64,000 nt of DNA from Tolypothrix sp. PCC 7910 (GTDB lineage: Bacteria > Cyanobacteriota > Cyanobacteriia > Cyanobacteriales > Nostocaceae), in NCBI RefSeq assembly GCF_011769525.1, contig NZ_CP050440.1, positions 372,001 through 436,000 of the forward strand, in the 5' to 3' direction. Positions 1-7,617 of this stretch are shown in pieces. Position 1 is the first letter of the stretch. Every line of letters starts with the position of its first letter. The position numbers were made by a program, and so were the translations under genes. Below the pieces are notes generated by a model. It saw only the letters and a list, made by a program, of their open reading frames with translations. It had not been told where the DNA came from and made no database searches.

Positions 1-933
1 AGCTAAAAATGCTAATTCCTCTATTAAATCGCTAATTAAATCATTCAAACAGCAAGGCTGATATTCTCCTATAATTTGTTTTTGGTCTATCCTAGTCAAC
101 AATAATAAATCTCCGACCAACTGCGACAGGCGACGGTTTTGGCGTTTAAGAACATCTAAAATGCTATTATTTGATTTTGGTTCTTGCTGTAACTTAATAG
201 CAGCTTCAATAGTAGAATACATCGCGGCTAAAGGCGTGCGAAACTCATGGGCAGCATCAGCAGTAAATTGTTGCATTTGTTGGTATGTATGATATACAGG
301 TTGCATTGCCCTTCCTGCCAACCACCAACTTGATAAACCAACAAAAATCATGGAAATTGGTAATCCCAGAAGTAAAGTTAATCTTAAATAATTAAGATGT
401 TGGTCTAAGTCAGTGAGGCTGCGTGCCACCTGGAGATAACCTGAAAGCTGGTTTTGAGTATATAAAGGTAAAGTGATTTGACGGTATCTAGTACCAGAAA
501 AATCGGTGAGAATTTGCCATTGTTTTGTCGGTGAAGTCATTGGTAAATCATTAAATGACATCCCTGCAATGGCAAACAGCTTTTCTGAACGATCCAATAA
601 GCGTATATAGTAATTAACTGAATTAGCTGCCTCTGCTATTGGTTGCTTAATAATAGTTGTTTTCGGCAAACAATTTATTGGCGTTAGACATAATTTTAAG
701 GAAAGTTCTTGAGCAAGTTGCTCTAAATGTCCAGGTTGCTGCCAAGCTGGTTCAATACTTTGATGTAATGCCTTTGCTACTGATTGCAATCCCTGGTCTA
801 TGGTTTCATAGTAGGTATGGGCAACTACACTATAAACACCCAGTCCAGATAGCCCTAAAATACCACCCATCACGAGTGTGTACCAAGCTGCTAAACGTAA
901 ACGAGTCTGGTAAAAAATGGGATTGCGTTGCAT
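1..933 (-). CDS. Sensor histidine kinase, RppB/NrsS-like (3' end beyond window)
   Basis: The reading frame starts at the ATG at 933 and is open to the window edge, so about 311 N-terminal residues are visible. It has an N-terminal membrane segment (about residues 12-36), a periplasmic region of about 150 residues, a second membrane segment (around LGLPISMIFVGLSSWWLAG) and a dimerisation/H-box with AAHEFRTPL, whose His is the expected phospho-acceptor. The ATPase domain must lie to the left of the window. It starts 12 bp after the response-regulator stop at 946, so the two form an operon and very likely a cognate pair. The layout resembles the cyanobacterial RppB/NrsS sensors (redox or nickel), but the stimulus cannot be read from the sequence. 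Confidence 0.9.
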   Translation of the reverse strand, partial: MQRNPIFYQTRLRLAAWYTLVMGGILGLSGLGVYSVVAHTYYETIDQGLQSVAKALHQSIEPAWQQPGHLEQLAQELSLKLCLTPINCLPKTTIIKQPIAEAANSVNYYIRLLDRSEKLFAIAGMSFNDLPMTSPTKQWQILTDFSGTRYRQITLPLYTQNQLSGYLQVARSLTDLDQHLNYLRLTLLLGLPISMIFVGLSSWWLAGRAMQPVYHTYQQMQQFTADAAHEFRTPLAAMYSTIEAAIKLQQEPKSNNSILDVLKRQNRRLSQLVGDLLLLTRIDQKQIIGEYQPCCLNDLISDLIEELAFLA

Positions 934-945
934 ATTTATGTAACT

Positions 946-1707
946 TTACAGTGCAGTTTGTTTGCCAGTATGAATGTTGAGACGATAGCCTACACCATAG
1001 ATAGTTTCTATTAAAGATTCGCTGTCTTCTTCTCCTAATTTGCGTCTTAATAAGCGAATTTGTGCAGCTACTACATTGCTACATGGTTCTGCACCAATTT
1101 CCCACAGTTGATTAATAATTTGGTCGCGACTGATAATTTGCTGAGGATGCCGCATAAAATATTCTAGTAATTGGAATTCTTTGGCAGTTAAAGATAATAA
1201 TTGCTTCTCACCATCAGGATAATATCTAGTAAGTTCATGGGTAATGTAATTAAGAGTGAGACAACCTACTTGTAAGCGTCGGGGTTGAATTTGGGGTGTA
1301 AATGTTGTGCCTACATAAGAAGCACGACGTTGTAATGCTCTTAATCTTGCTAGTAGTTCTGCCATATCAAATGGTTTCACCAAATAGTCATCTGCACCGC
1401 TATCTAGACCAATAATTTTTTCTTCCATGCGGTCTTTTGCCGTTAACATCAAAATAGGCAGAATTGATTGGCGCGTTAGCGAAGCTCCTCCCTTGGAGGC
1501 TCGCAAGCATCTACACAACTCTACCCCCGAAATTCCTGGTAGCATCCAATCAAAAATTCCTAGCGTGTACTCAGTCCATCCGGTTTCTAGATATTGCCAC
1601 GCCTGAGTACCATCAAGAAACCAATCAACTACATACGCTTCATGGGTTAGGACTTCTTTGATTGCTGCGCCTAAATCTGCTTCATCCTCAACTAATATCA
1701 GCCGCAT
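946..1707 (-). CDS. OmpR-family response regulator with repeat-derived insertion
   Basis: DNA-binding response regulator: receiver domain (acidic pocket EDE near residue 10, phospho-acceptor Asp in IFDWMLPG, Thr in LMLTAKD, Lys in LVKPFD) followed by an OmpR-type winged helix ending in IYGVGYRL. I place the start at the ATG at 1707 (MRLILVEDE) rather than the TTG two codons upstream. It is the first gene of an operon with the sensor kinase. The odd feature is about 13 extra residues (RASKGGASLTRQS) between the alpha-3 region and beta-4 of the receiver, encoded by a palindromic repeat at 1471-1508. Family members normally run almost directly from the CRRLR motif to PVLMLTA. The frame stays open, so the protein may still work with a longer loop. 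Confidence 0.92.
   Translation of the reverse strand: MRLILVEDEADLGAAIKEVLTHEAYVVDWFLDGTQAWQYLETGWTEYTLGIFDWMLPGISGVELCRCLRASKGGASLTRQSILPILMLTAKDRMEEKIIGLDSGADDYLVKPFDMAELLARLRALQRRASYVGTTFTPQIQPRRLQVGCLTLNYITHELTRYYPDGEKQLLSLTAKEFQLLEYFMRHPQQIISRDQIINQLWEIGAEPCSNVVAAQIRLLRRKLGEEDSESLIETIYGVGYRLNIHTGKQTAL
1471..1508. repeat. Palindromic interspersed repeat inside a coding region
   Basis: A short GC-rich element containing GCGTTAGCGAAGC followed by a CTCC-TCCCTT-GGAG hairpin. It resembles the GCGTTAGC-type palindromes found between genes elsewhere in this window (5792, 42832). Here it lies in frame inside the response-regulator gene and is translated as extra residues. Confidence 0.7.
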
Positions 1708-1829
1708 ACTCAACCCAGTGCTAAAAGCCTTCTTTAATTACGCTGGCACGCAAAAGTGAAATCAATATGAAATTTTGATTCTACTTTAGATAGAAACAAT
1801 AAGACCTCAAACGGTTGAAGCTTTAATTA

Positions 1830-2585
1830 TCAAGCAAGTTTGCTCAAAACAAAAGCAGCCAAGAATCCTAATACAACAATTAGCCCAGCAAAATCATGGG
1901 CTTGCTCGAAAGCTTCGGGAATCATAGTGTCTGAAATCATTGCTAAAATAGCACCTGCGGCTACAGCAGTAGTTGCGGCGATAACTTCTTGGGAGAAGTG
2001 ACTAAACAACGCGTAGCCTAAAAGCGCAGCTATACCTGAGATAATAGCGATCGCTCCCCACACGCCAAAGATGTATGCAGTTGAACGTCCGGCTTTTTTC
2101 ATTCCCGCAGCGCTAGAAAGTCCTTCGGGAACGTTAGACAGAAAAACCGCCGCTACAGTTACCCAACTAACAACACCGCCGCCAATCATGCTGACACCAA
2201 TCACAATGGATTCGGGGATACCATCGAGTAATGCACCGACTGCAATAGCAAGTCCACTACCACTATCTTGTTCTTCTGATGGTTGTTGTTCCCCGGAACG
2301 CTTGCGATGCTTTGCACCTTGATAGGATAGAAACCAGTTTGCGCCTGTGTAAACAACTGCACCACCGAGGAATCCAATCGCTGTGGAGTCAAAGCCACCA
2401 CGCTTATAAGCTTCATCCATCAATTCAAATGCTAGTGCAGAAATTAGCACGCCAGCACCAAAAGCCATAATTGCTGCGATAGCCCGTTGGGGAATTTTGG
2501 CATAGTAACCTACCGCAGAACCTAATAACAGTGCTGAACCGCCTACTAAACCCCAGAAACCTGCTTTTAACCAAAGTGGAAACAT
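1830..2585 (-). CDS. ZIP family divalent metal transporter
   Basis: A 251-residue integral membrane protein with about eight hydrophobic segments and the two paired ZIP motifs, LLDGIPESIVIG and FLSNVPEGL, which carry the metal-coordinating residues of the intramembrane binuclear site in ZIP transporters. A hydrophilic Ser/Glu-rich loop lies near residue 100. The likely role is zinc or other divalent cation import across the inner membrane. It is the last gene of the five-gene minus-strand operon beginning with the GMC oxidoreductase. The 23 bp before its ATG are tandem AAAATTC heptamers with no recognisable Shine-Dalgarno sequence, so translation may depend on readthrough or an AT-rich leader. 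Confidence 0.88.
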   Translation of the reverse strand: MFPLWLKAGFWGLVGGSALLLGSAVGYYAKIPQRAIAAIMAFGAGVLISALAFELMDEAYKRGGFDSTAIGFLGGAVVYTGANWFLSYQGAKHRKRSGEQQPSEEQDSGSGLAIAVGALLDGIPESIVIGVSMIGGGVVSWVTVAAVFLSNVPEGLSSAAGMKKAGRSTAYIFGVWGAIAIISGIAALLGYALFSHFSQEVIAATTAVAAGAILAMISDTMIPEAFEQAHDFAGLIVVLGFLAAFVLSKLA

Positions 2586-2617
2586 GATAAAAATTCAAAA
2601 TTCAAAATTCAAAATTC
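2586..2617. repeat. Tandem heptanucleotide repeat (AAAATTC)n
   Basis: Four or so head-to-tail copies of AAAATTC fill the gap between the ZIP gene start and the glycine-zipper gene stop. They are typical of the short tandem repeats of Nostocales genomes. Confidence 0.8.
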
Positions 2618-3010
2618 GTCTTGGAAAGTTTGCTCAACGGGGGGAACCCCCGCACGCAACTTTCCGCAAAATTCAAAATTAAAGACATTTCCAGTTTGGG
2701 GTTTTGATAGTGCTTGTAATTCTTCCCAACTGTAATGACGGGGTAGTTCAATTGGTTTATGATCGGCTCCTAATCCTAACCCTACTGTTGGTTGGAGTTC
2801 TTCAATAAATTCATCAGCATATTCTGCTAGTTCATTGGCTGCAACACCGCCTGCGATCGCACCTGCAACCCCACCTATCGCCGCTCCAACTTTACCACCA
2901 ATGGAGCGACCGATTGCGGCTCCGGCAATTCCACCTCCGGCTGCTCCTAATCCTGTGGCAATTGGATGAGTATTTGCAGGTGTTTGATTTTCATGTTCTT
3001 CGTTGTTCAT
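2609..3010 (-). CDS. Glycine-zipper protein with repeat-derived C-terminus
   Basis: A 133-residue protein. Residues about 18-60 are Gly/Ala-rich with GxxxG spacing (GAAGGGIAGAAIG, then IGGKVGAAIGGVAG), a glycine-zipper segment that in other proteins inserts into or spans membranes. This is followed by an acidic helix (EYADEFIEEL) and a short motif HYSWEELQAL. The ATG at 3010 has a good AAGGAG site and lies 10 bp after the HPP stop, so it belongs to the same operon. The last ~23 residues (from about FNFEFCGKLRAG) are encoded by a mobile repeat at 2618-2680 that recurs at 49074, so the native C-terminus has probably been replaced or extended. The function is unknown. Confidence 0.8.
   Translation of the reverse strand: MNNEEHENQTPANTHPIATGLGAAGGGIAGAAIGRSIGGKVGAAIGGVAGAIAGGVAANELAEYADEFIEELQPTVGLGLGADHKPIELPRHYSWEELQALSKPQTGNVFNFEFCGKLRAGVPPVEQTFQDEF
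2618..2680. repeat. Interspersed repeat, copy 1 (hairpin GGGGGG-AA-CCCCC)
   Basis: A ~62-bp element with a central CGGGGGGAACCCCCG hairpin and flanks TTTGCTCAA and CAAAATTCAAAAT. The same order of blocks, with substitutions, occurs at 49074-49138. This copy is translated as the C-terminus of the glycine-zipper protein on the minus strand. Confidence 0.75.
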
Positions 3011-3020
3011 ATGTCTCTCC

Positions 3021-3551
3021 TTAGACTTTTGAGTTTTTTGGACTCAGGTATACCAGTAGCCACAAAGCGAACCTTTCTAGCCCTACCAACAGAGCAGTAA
3101 TACCCACAGCCAAACCAAACAAAACGAGGTTATTTTCATTGCCAGCTTTTAAAGCAAAGCTTAAAGATGTCGCAACTGCTGGAGGATGCATCACATCTAA
3201 TAGAATCATCAACACGATGGTGCTAATCATGGCAGTACCTCCAGACAGATAACCTGAACCTAAGAGCATATATGTTAAAAAACCAATCCCTGCTGCCATC
3301 ATTTGGGAAATGGCTAGAGTTCGGACTGTATTTGTACCATGTTGGGGATCGAGATAAATCAAAAAGGCGCTCGAAGCCAGGGATGCAAACAACAAACGCT
3401 GGCGCGTGAGGACTTCCACTAGAGCAAACATGGTTAAGATAACTACTGTGGGAGCAGTGGCTAATGCTAGCTCACCCTTCCAATTGAGGCGACGACGGAG
3501 CGAGCGATTTGCACCTTCTAAAGGCTTTAAGCTGGAACGATGGGATTTCAT
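3021..3551 (-). CDS. HPP family membrane protein
   Basis: A 176-residue membrane protein with four to five hydrophobic segments. It carries the family signature MHPPAVATSLSFAL (the HPP motif) at about residue 120 and the conserved LDPQHGTNTVRT segment after the second membrane helix. HPP proteins are integral membrane proteins; some cyanobacterial and plastid members have been linked to nitrite transport, but that is not demonstrable here. Its ATG overlaps the stop of the DUF1622 gene by 4 bp (ATGA), indicating translational coupling of the two membrane proteins. Confidence 0.88.
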   Translation of the reverse strand: MKSHRSSLKPLEGANRSLRRRLNWKGELALATAPTVVILTMFALVEVLTRQRLLFASLASSAFLIYLDPQHGTNTVRTLAISQMMAAGIGFLTYMLLGSGYLSGGTAMISTIVLMILLDVMHPPAVATSLSFALKAGNENNLVLFGLAVGITALLVGLERFALWLLVYLSPKNSKV

Positions 3552-4048
3552 CGCAGGCTCCTATCCAGTTCCGGCTCTGGTAAGCGGCGTTGTTCTCCCT
3601 GCTGAATCTCCCGTTCCAAGAAATAATTCAGCAAAGTTCGCAGTAAAACGATCGCGCCTAAATTTAAAATATCTTGGCGTGTGGGTGCTACTGCTGTTCG
3701 CAAAATATCGCTAGCAACTGTAAATTCTAACCCCAATGCTAAGACTCGCCCTAATTGCAAACGCACTCCTTCGGTAGCATCAAAATGTTGTTTAGAGCGA
3801 GAGAATAACAAGCGCAAATAGGCAATAATCCCCCGAATCACTGCACCGCCAATCACAACGGCTGCGGCAATTTCCGTCCCTGCTGCCAAATAACCAACAA
3901 TGACTTTTAGCCATGTTTCTAAAGGAGTAGTTTCTCTAGCCTCTCCCCCGCCTTCTGCATTCAAACTTAACAGCAGAACTAGCCCGAGAATGAGTGCTAG
4001 GGGTAGTAACAAATTAATCAATGATTCCCGCGATCGCTCTCTTCTCAT
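3548..4048 (-). CDS. DUF1622 family membrane protein
   Basis: A 166-residue protein with an N-terminal hydrophobic helix (LLPLALILGLVLLLSL), a second at about 50-75 (VIVGYLAAGTEIAAAVVIGG), and the conserved core LALGLEFTVASDILRTAV...PTRQDI...RTLLNYFLERE that defines DUF1622. No biochemical function is established for this family. It sits between the GMC oxidoreductase (8-bp gap) and HPP (4-bp overlap), so the three are almost certainly co-transcribed. Confidence 0.88.
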   Translation of the reverse strand: MRRERSRESLINLLLPLALILGLVLLLSLNAEGGGEARETTPLETWLKVIVGYLAAGTEIAAAVVIGGAVIRGIIAYLRLLFSRSKQHFDATEGVRLQLGRVLALGLEFTVASDILRTAVAPTRQDILNLGAIVLLRTLLNYFLEREIQQGEQRRLPEPELDRSLR

Positions 4049-4056
4049 AGCTGTTT

Positions 4057-5631
4057 CTACTGCAATTGTTCGGCTAGATAATCGCCAACGCGCAAAGCAT
4101 TGGCCATAATTGTCAGCGTCGGGTTAACACCCGAATTTGACGGAAAGAAACTACTATCTACAACATAAAGATTCTCGATATCATGGGTACGGCAGTTAAT
4201 ATCTAAAACTGAAGTTTGAGGATCTGTGCCGAATCGACAACTACCACATTGATGGGCTACTGCTTGTTCCGGTATATGAGTGCGGGGATAGATACTAAAT
4301 GGTAAGACATGTTTAGCTGAGTGAGGAATTGACTTGAGTACAGATGTCCAGCGATGAATTAGGCGATCGCTTGCTTCAATATTATTAGGCTTGTAGTCAA
4401 TGTGAATCTTATCCCCCACTACAGAAATCCGATTATTGGGATCTGGTAAATCTTCCGTCTGTAACCACCAACCAACCGAACGTTCCGCTAACAAATGGCG
4501 CTCAAAATGAGGAATTAGCTTGATAAACGGAGCCATCAACGGCGGAGCCTCGGCGGGAATCATATCTGCAAGCACATTGCCTGTATTCTGCACCATACCC
4601 ATCGGATAGGGAAAATCCGGTTCTCCCCAGTAAAAATCATTAACAGCGATGGTTTTTTGAAATTTAGCGTGATTTACCTCTAAATGTATGGAAACTATAG
4701 CGGTTTCCGATTGTTTCATGAAATTCCGCCCGACTTGATCGGAACTGTTTGCTAATCCATGAGGATGCTGATCATTAGCGGAACGTAACAGCAAAGCGGC
4801 TGAGTTCACAGAACCACAAGCAACAACTACAATATCGCCTGTAAACCAATGCTTTTCGCCAGCAATTTCAGTTTCTACCCTGGTAACTTCTCGTCCAGAC
4901 TCACTGGTATGCAACCGTAAAACTTTAGCTTGAGTGAGCAGGGTAACATTAGCATACTTTTCCCGCACCGGACGCACAGCGTTAACATCTGCATCAGCTT
5001 TTGCTTGTACTAAGCAAGGATATCCATCAAAAGTATCGCAGCGAATACAAGGACTATGAAGGCGATCGCTCTCGTTGAGTTTTAGTCCTATTGGTAAATG
5101 AAACGGGTAATATCCCAGTTCGCGGATACCATCAACAAGAGACTGCATATCCGGCTCATGACTTACAGGCAGATATGGATATGGTTCGCTACGAGGTGGT
5201 TCTGTTGGATCTTGTCCCTGCTTACCATGCACATCATATAACTTTTCTGCTTGGGTGTAGTAAGGCTCAAAATCTTGATATTTCAAAGGCCATTCTGGAG
5301 AAATCCCATCTTTATGAATTACCTTTTCAAAATCTCTTTCTCGTAAGCGGATTAAAGCTGCACCATAAAGTTTAGTATTGCCACCAACCCAATAACCTGT
5401 CTGGGGTTTAAAAGCTTTACCTTCTTTGTCATACCATTCTTCATTAGTATGATAGCGATGATTTTGATAAACTTCCTGGGGATTCCAGTTATCTTTTTCT
5501 CTAGGTAAAAAGTCGCCTCGTTCTAACAATAAAATTTTTTTACCTGTAGGTGCAAGGCGGTGAGTTAATGTCCCACCGCCTGCTCCTGTACCAATAATAA
5601 TGATGTCGTAATGGTCTTTAATGCTTGGCAT
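4057..5631 (-). CDS. GMC family FAD-dependent oxidoreductase
   Basis: FAD-dependent alcohol/sugar oxidoreductase of the glucose-methanol-choline superfamily, about 524 residues. The N-terminus has the Rossmann dinucleotide motif DIIIIGTGAGGGTLTHRLAP and the E of LLLERGD for FAD ribose. The C-terminus has HQCGSC...GTDP and the family ending NLYVVDSSFFPSNSGVNPT, with His and Asn as expected catalytic residues. A mid-protein CIRCDTFDGYPC segment has paired cysteines as in sugar dehydrogenase-like members. I prefer the ATG at 5631 (MPSIKDHYDI) over the one at 5664 because the family begins right at the FAD fold. It is the first gene of a five-gene operon, and its likely substrate is a sugar or polyol (inference). 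Confidence 0.9.
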   Translation of the reverse strand: MPSIKDHYDIIIIGTGAGGGTLTHRLAPTGKKILLLERGDFLPREKDNWNPQEVYQNHRYHTNEEWYDKEGKAFKPQTGYWVGGNTKLYGAALIRLRERDFEKVIHKDGISPEWPLKYQDFEPYYTQAEKLYDVHGKQGQDPTEPPRSEPYPYLPVSHEPDMQSLVDGIRELGYYPFHLPIGLKLNESDRLHSPCIRCDTFDGYPCLVQAKADADVNAVRPVREKYANVTLLTQAKVLRLHTSESGREVTRVETEIAGEKHWFTGDIVVVACGSVNSAALLLRSANDQHPHGLANSSDQVGRNFMKQSETAIVSIHLEVNHAKFQKTIAVNDFYWGEPDFPYPMGMVQNTGNVLADMIPAEAPPLMAPFIKLIPHFERHLLAERSVGWWLQTEDLPDPNNRISVVGDKIHIDYKPNNIEASDRLIHRWTSVLKSIPHSAKHVLPFSIYPRTHIPEQAVAHQCGSCRFGTDPQTSVLDINCRTHDIENLYVVDSSFFPSNSGVNPTLTIMANALRVGDYLAEQLQ

Positions 5632-6160
5632 GATTTCATATTTATTACGAGTGGAAAATCTCAATTTATACTCAATTTATATTTTTCTATTGCAATTCTT
5701 TGAAAGACTTCCTGCTTATTTAAATGGTATATAGGAATCCGATTTAATTTCTGAAAAAATCTCAGTAATGCACGAAAAGCTTTGGCACTGATGCGTTACG
5801 CTAGCGCTAACGCATCCTACCTACGCGAACTGTAAAAATCAAATATGAGTCATATATCTCTCTAGAGAGACTTCTGTAATTACAGTAAAACTTTAGATGC
5901 CATAATGCTTCTACCTCAAGAATTACTAATTTTTCTACCTAAAGATAGGGAAGAATTTCATTTTAATTTCATTTTTTATATTTATTATTGAAGTTGTATT
6001 CGGTAGCTAGTTTTATATAAAAATGAAATAATAGATGATGTAAAAATTAAGGTAATAAAAAATGCATTTTTAACAGAAAATTATCAGAATTTTTATAGCA
6101 ACTTTGTATGAACTTGAATCTGCTATTATCAGCCACCAAATTAGATAACAGGAGATTTTT
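5632..6160. other. Divergent intergenic region
   Basis: AT-rich spacer between the divergently transcribed GMC operon and the SMP-30/DoxX pair. It must hold both promoters, but I cannot assign boxes with confidence. It contains one palindromic repeat at 5792-5814. No additional gene is seen. Confidence 0.5.
5792..5814. repeat. Near-perfect GCGTTA-type palindrome
   Basis: TGCGTTA at one end pairs with TAACGCA at the other around a GCTAGC centre. It belongs to the GCGTTAG-type palindromes scattered through this window. Confidence 0.7.
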
Positions 6161-7066
6161 ATGGCTGAAACAATTGAGATTTATGACGATCGCCTGCGTG
6201 CTATTGTCGCAACCGATGCTTCACTGCAGAAGCTAGCTAACGGTGCAGTTCATAGTGAGGGGCCTGTTTACTTTCACGAAGATGATAGTGTGGTGTGGAG
6301 TGATGCTCATGGCGATCGCCTGTTGCGATGGAGCACCACTGACAATGTTACCGTTATACGTCAACCTTCTAACTACCAAAGTGGTAATTACCGTGATTTA
6401 GAAGGCCGTTTAGTTGCCTGTTCCTCTGGGTTACGTGCAATTATTCGCCGCGAACATGATGGTGAATGGCAGGTTTTAGTCGATCGCTACCAAGGTAAAC
6501 GCCTCAACAGTCCCAATGATTTAGTAGTGAAAAGCGATCGCACAATTTGGTTTACCGATCCGCCCTATGGAATTACTGAACCCAACCAAGGTTACGGCGG
6601 CGAACAGGAACAAAGAGGAAGTTACGTCTATCGTTTCGAGCCGGTAACCGGAGAGATTGATCCTGTAGTCACTGACATGATACGCCCTAACGGATTGGCT
6701 TTCAGTCCCGATGAAAGTTTGCTGTATGTCTCAGATACGGCTGCATTTAATATTCCTGGCGGGCCTCATCATATTCGCGTCTACGAGGTTGTAGATGGTC
6801 GATGGGCTAAAAATGGGCGCGTGTTTGCAGTCATCGAACCAGGTCAGCCTGATGGCTTGCGGGTTGATCGACAAGGTAACGTTTTTACTAGTTCTGAGGA
6901 TAGCGTACAGGTATATGCTCCTGATGGAACTTGCTTAGGGAAAATTCTCGTACCGGAAACATCCGCTAACCTAACTTTCGGGGGGAAAGAACATGATCGC
7001 CTATTCATCACCGCCGGAAAATCCTTATATGCTATCGGCCTGAATACTCGTGGCGTGCAACTATGA
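6161..7066 (+). CDS. SMP-30/gluconolactonase family (LRE) hydrolase
   Basis: A 301-residue six-bladed beta-propeller hydrolase. Family signatures are visible in order: SEGPVYF near residue 33 (metal-ligand Glu), RLNSPNDLVVKSDRTIWFTDPPYGI at about 118-142 (Asn/Asp metal ligands), RPNGLAFSPDESLLYVSDT at about 176 and QPDGLRVDRQGNVF at about 230. Members hydrolyse lactones such as gluconolactone and use a divalent metal. The ATG is preceded by an AGGAG site. The stop overlaps the DoxX start (ATGA), so the two are coupled. Together with the nearby glucose-dehydrogenase-like SDR and the GMC enzyme it suggests oxidation of glucose via a lactone (inference). No signal peptide is seen. Confidence 0.9.
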   Translation: MAETIEIYDDRLRAIVATDASLQKLANGAVHSEGPVYFHEDDSVVWSDAHGDRLLRWSTTDNVTVIRQPSNYQSGNYRDLEGRLVACSSGLRAIIRREHDGEWQVLVDRYQGKRLNSPNDLVVKSDRTIWFTDPPYGITEPNQGYGGEQEQRGSYVYRFEPVTGEIDPVVTDMIRPNGLAFSPDESLLYVSDTAAFNIPGGPHHIRVYEVVDGRWAKNGRVFAVIEPGQPDGLRVDRQGNVFTSSEDSVQVYAPDGTCLGKILVPETSANLTFGGKEHDRLFITAGKSLYAIGLNTRGVQL

Positions 7067-7605
7067 TTTATAAATTTGTTTTTGGAATAGCGATCGCATT
7101 TCTCCTGGCTGCATTTCATTTCCCTGCGCTAAGTCCACACCTATTGAGTACTTTATCCAATATCTATCCTGACAGCTTCCCAGGATTAGCACTTTTACTA
7201 CTCAGAGTTAGCATTGGTGGGTTATTTATCTTACACGGTTACCCAAAAATTACCCATCTCAGACAGTGGGCTGAGTCTCTCAAAATGCCTATCTTTATGT
7301 GCTTTTTATCGGCTGCATCCATGTTAGGCGGCGGAATTTTTCTGATTATTGGGTTCTTGACACTCTTAGGAACCTTACCTATTCTCTGCTCAATGATTTT
7401 TGCGATTTATTTACATATCGCTGGTCATAAACCTTTTGTAGCTCAAGATCCATACTTAATTCCGCCCGATCAATATCAAGGTGCTAACGGACAAGGTGAA
7501 CCACCAAGCTGGGAAAAAGCTTTTATGTACTGTGTAATGCTGATTGCGATCGCAGTTTTAGGCCCTGGTGCCTATTCTCTCGATGCTCTAATTTTTGGTC
7601 GATAA
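7063..7605 (+). CDS. DoxX family membrane protein
   Basis: A 180-residue protein with four hydrophobic helices and the DoxX pattern LLLLRVSIGGLFILHGYPKI near residue 45, followed by a GGGIFLIIGFLT helix. DoxX proteins are small membrane subunits associated with quinol or thiosulfate oxidation and redox-stress complexes in other bacteria, but most are uncharacterised. A 4-bp overlap with the SMP-30 gene implies coupled translation. It could pass electrons from sugar oxidation to the quinone pool, but this is inference only. Confidence 0.85.
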   Translation: MIYKFVFGIAIAFLLAAFHFPALSPHLLSTLSNIYPDSFPGLALLLLRVSIGGLFILHGYPKITHLRQWAESLKMPIFMCFLSAASMLGGGIFLIIGFLTLLGTLPILCSMIFAIYLHIAGHKPFVAQDPYLIPPDQYQGANGQGEPPSWEKAFMYCVMLIAIAVLGPGAYSLDALIFGR

Positions 7606-7617
7606 ATAGTTAGGAAA

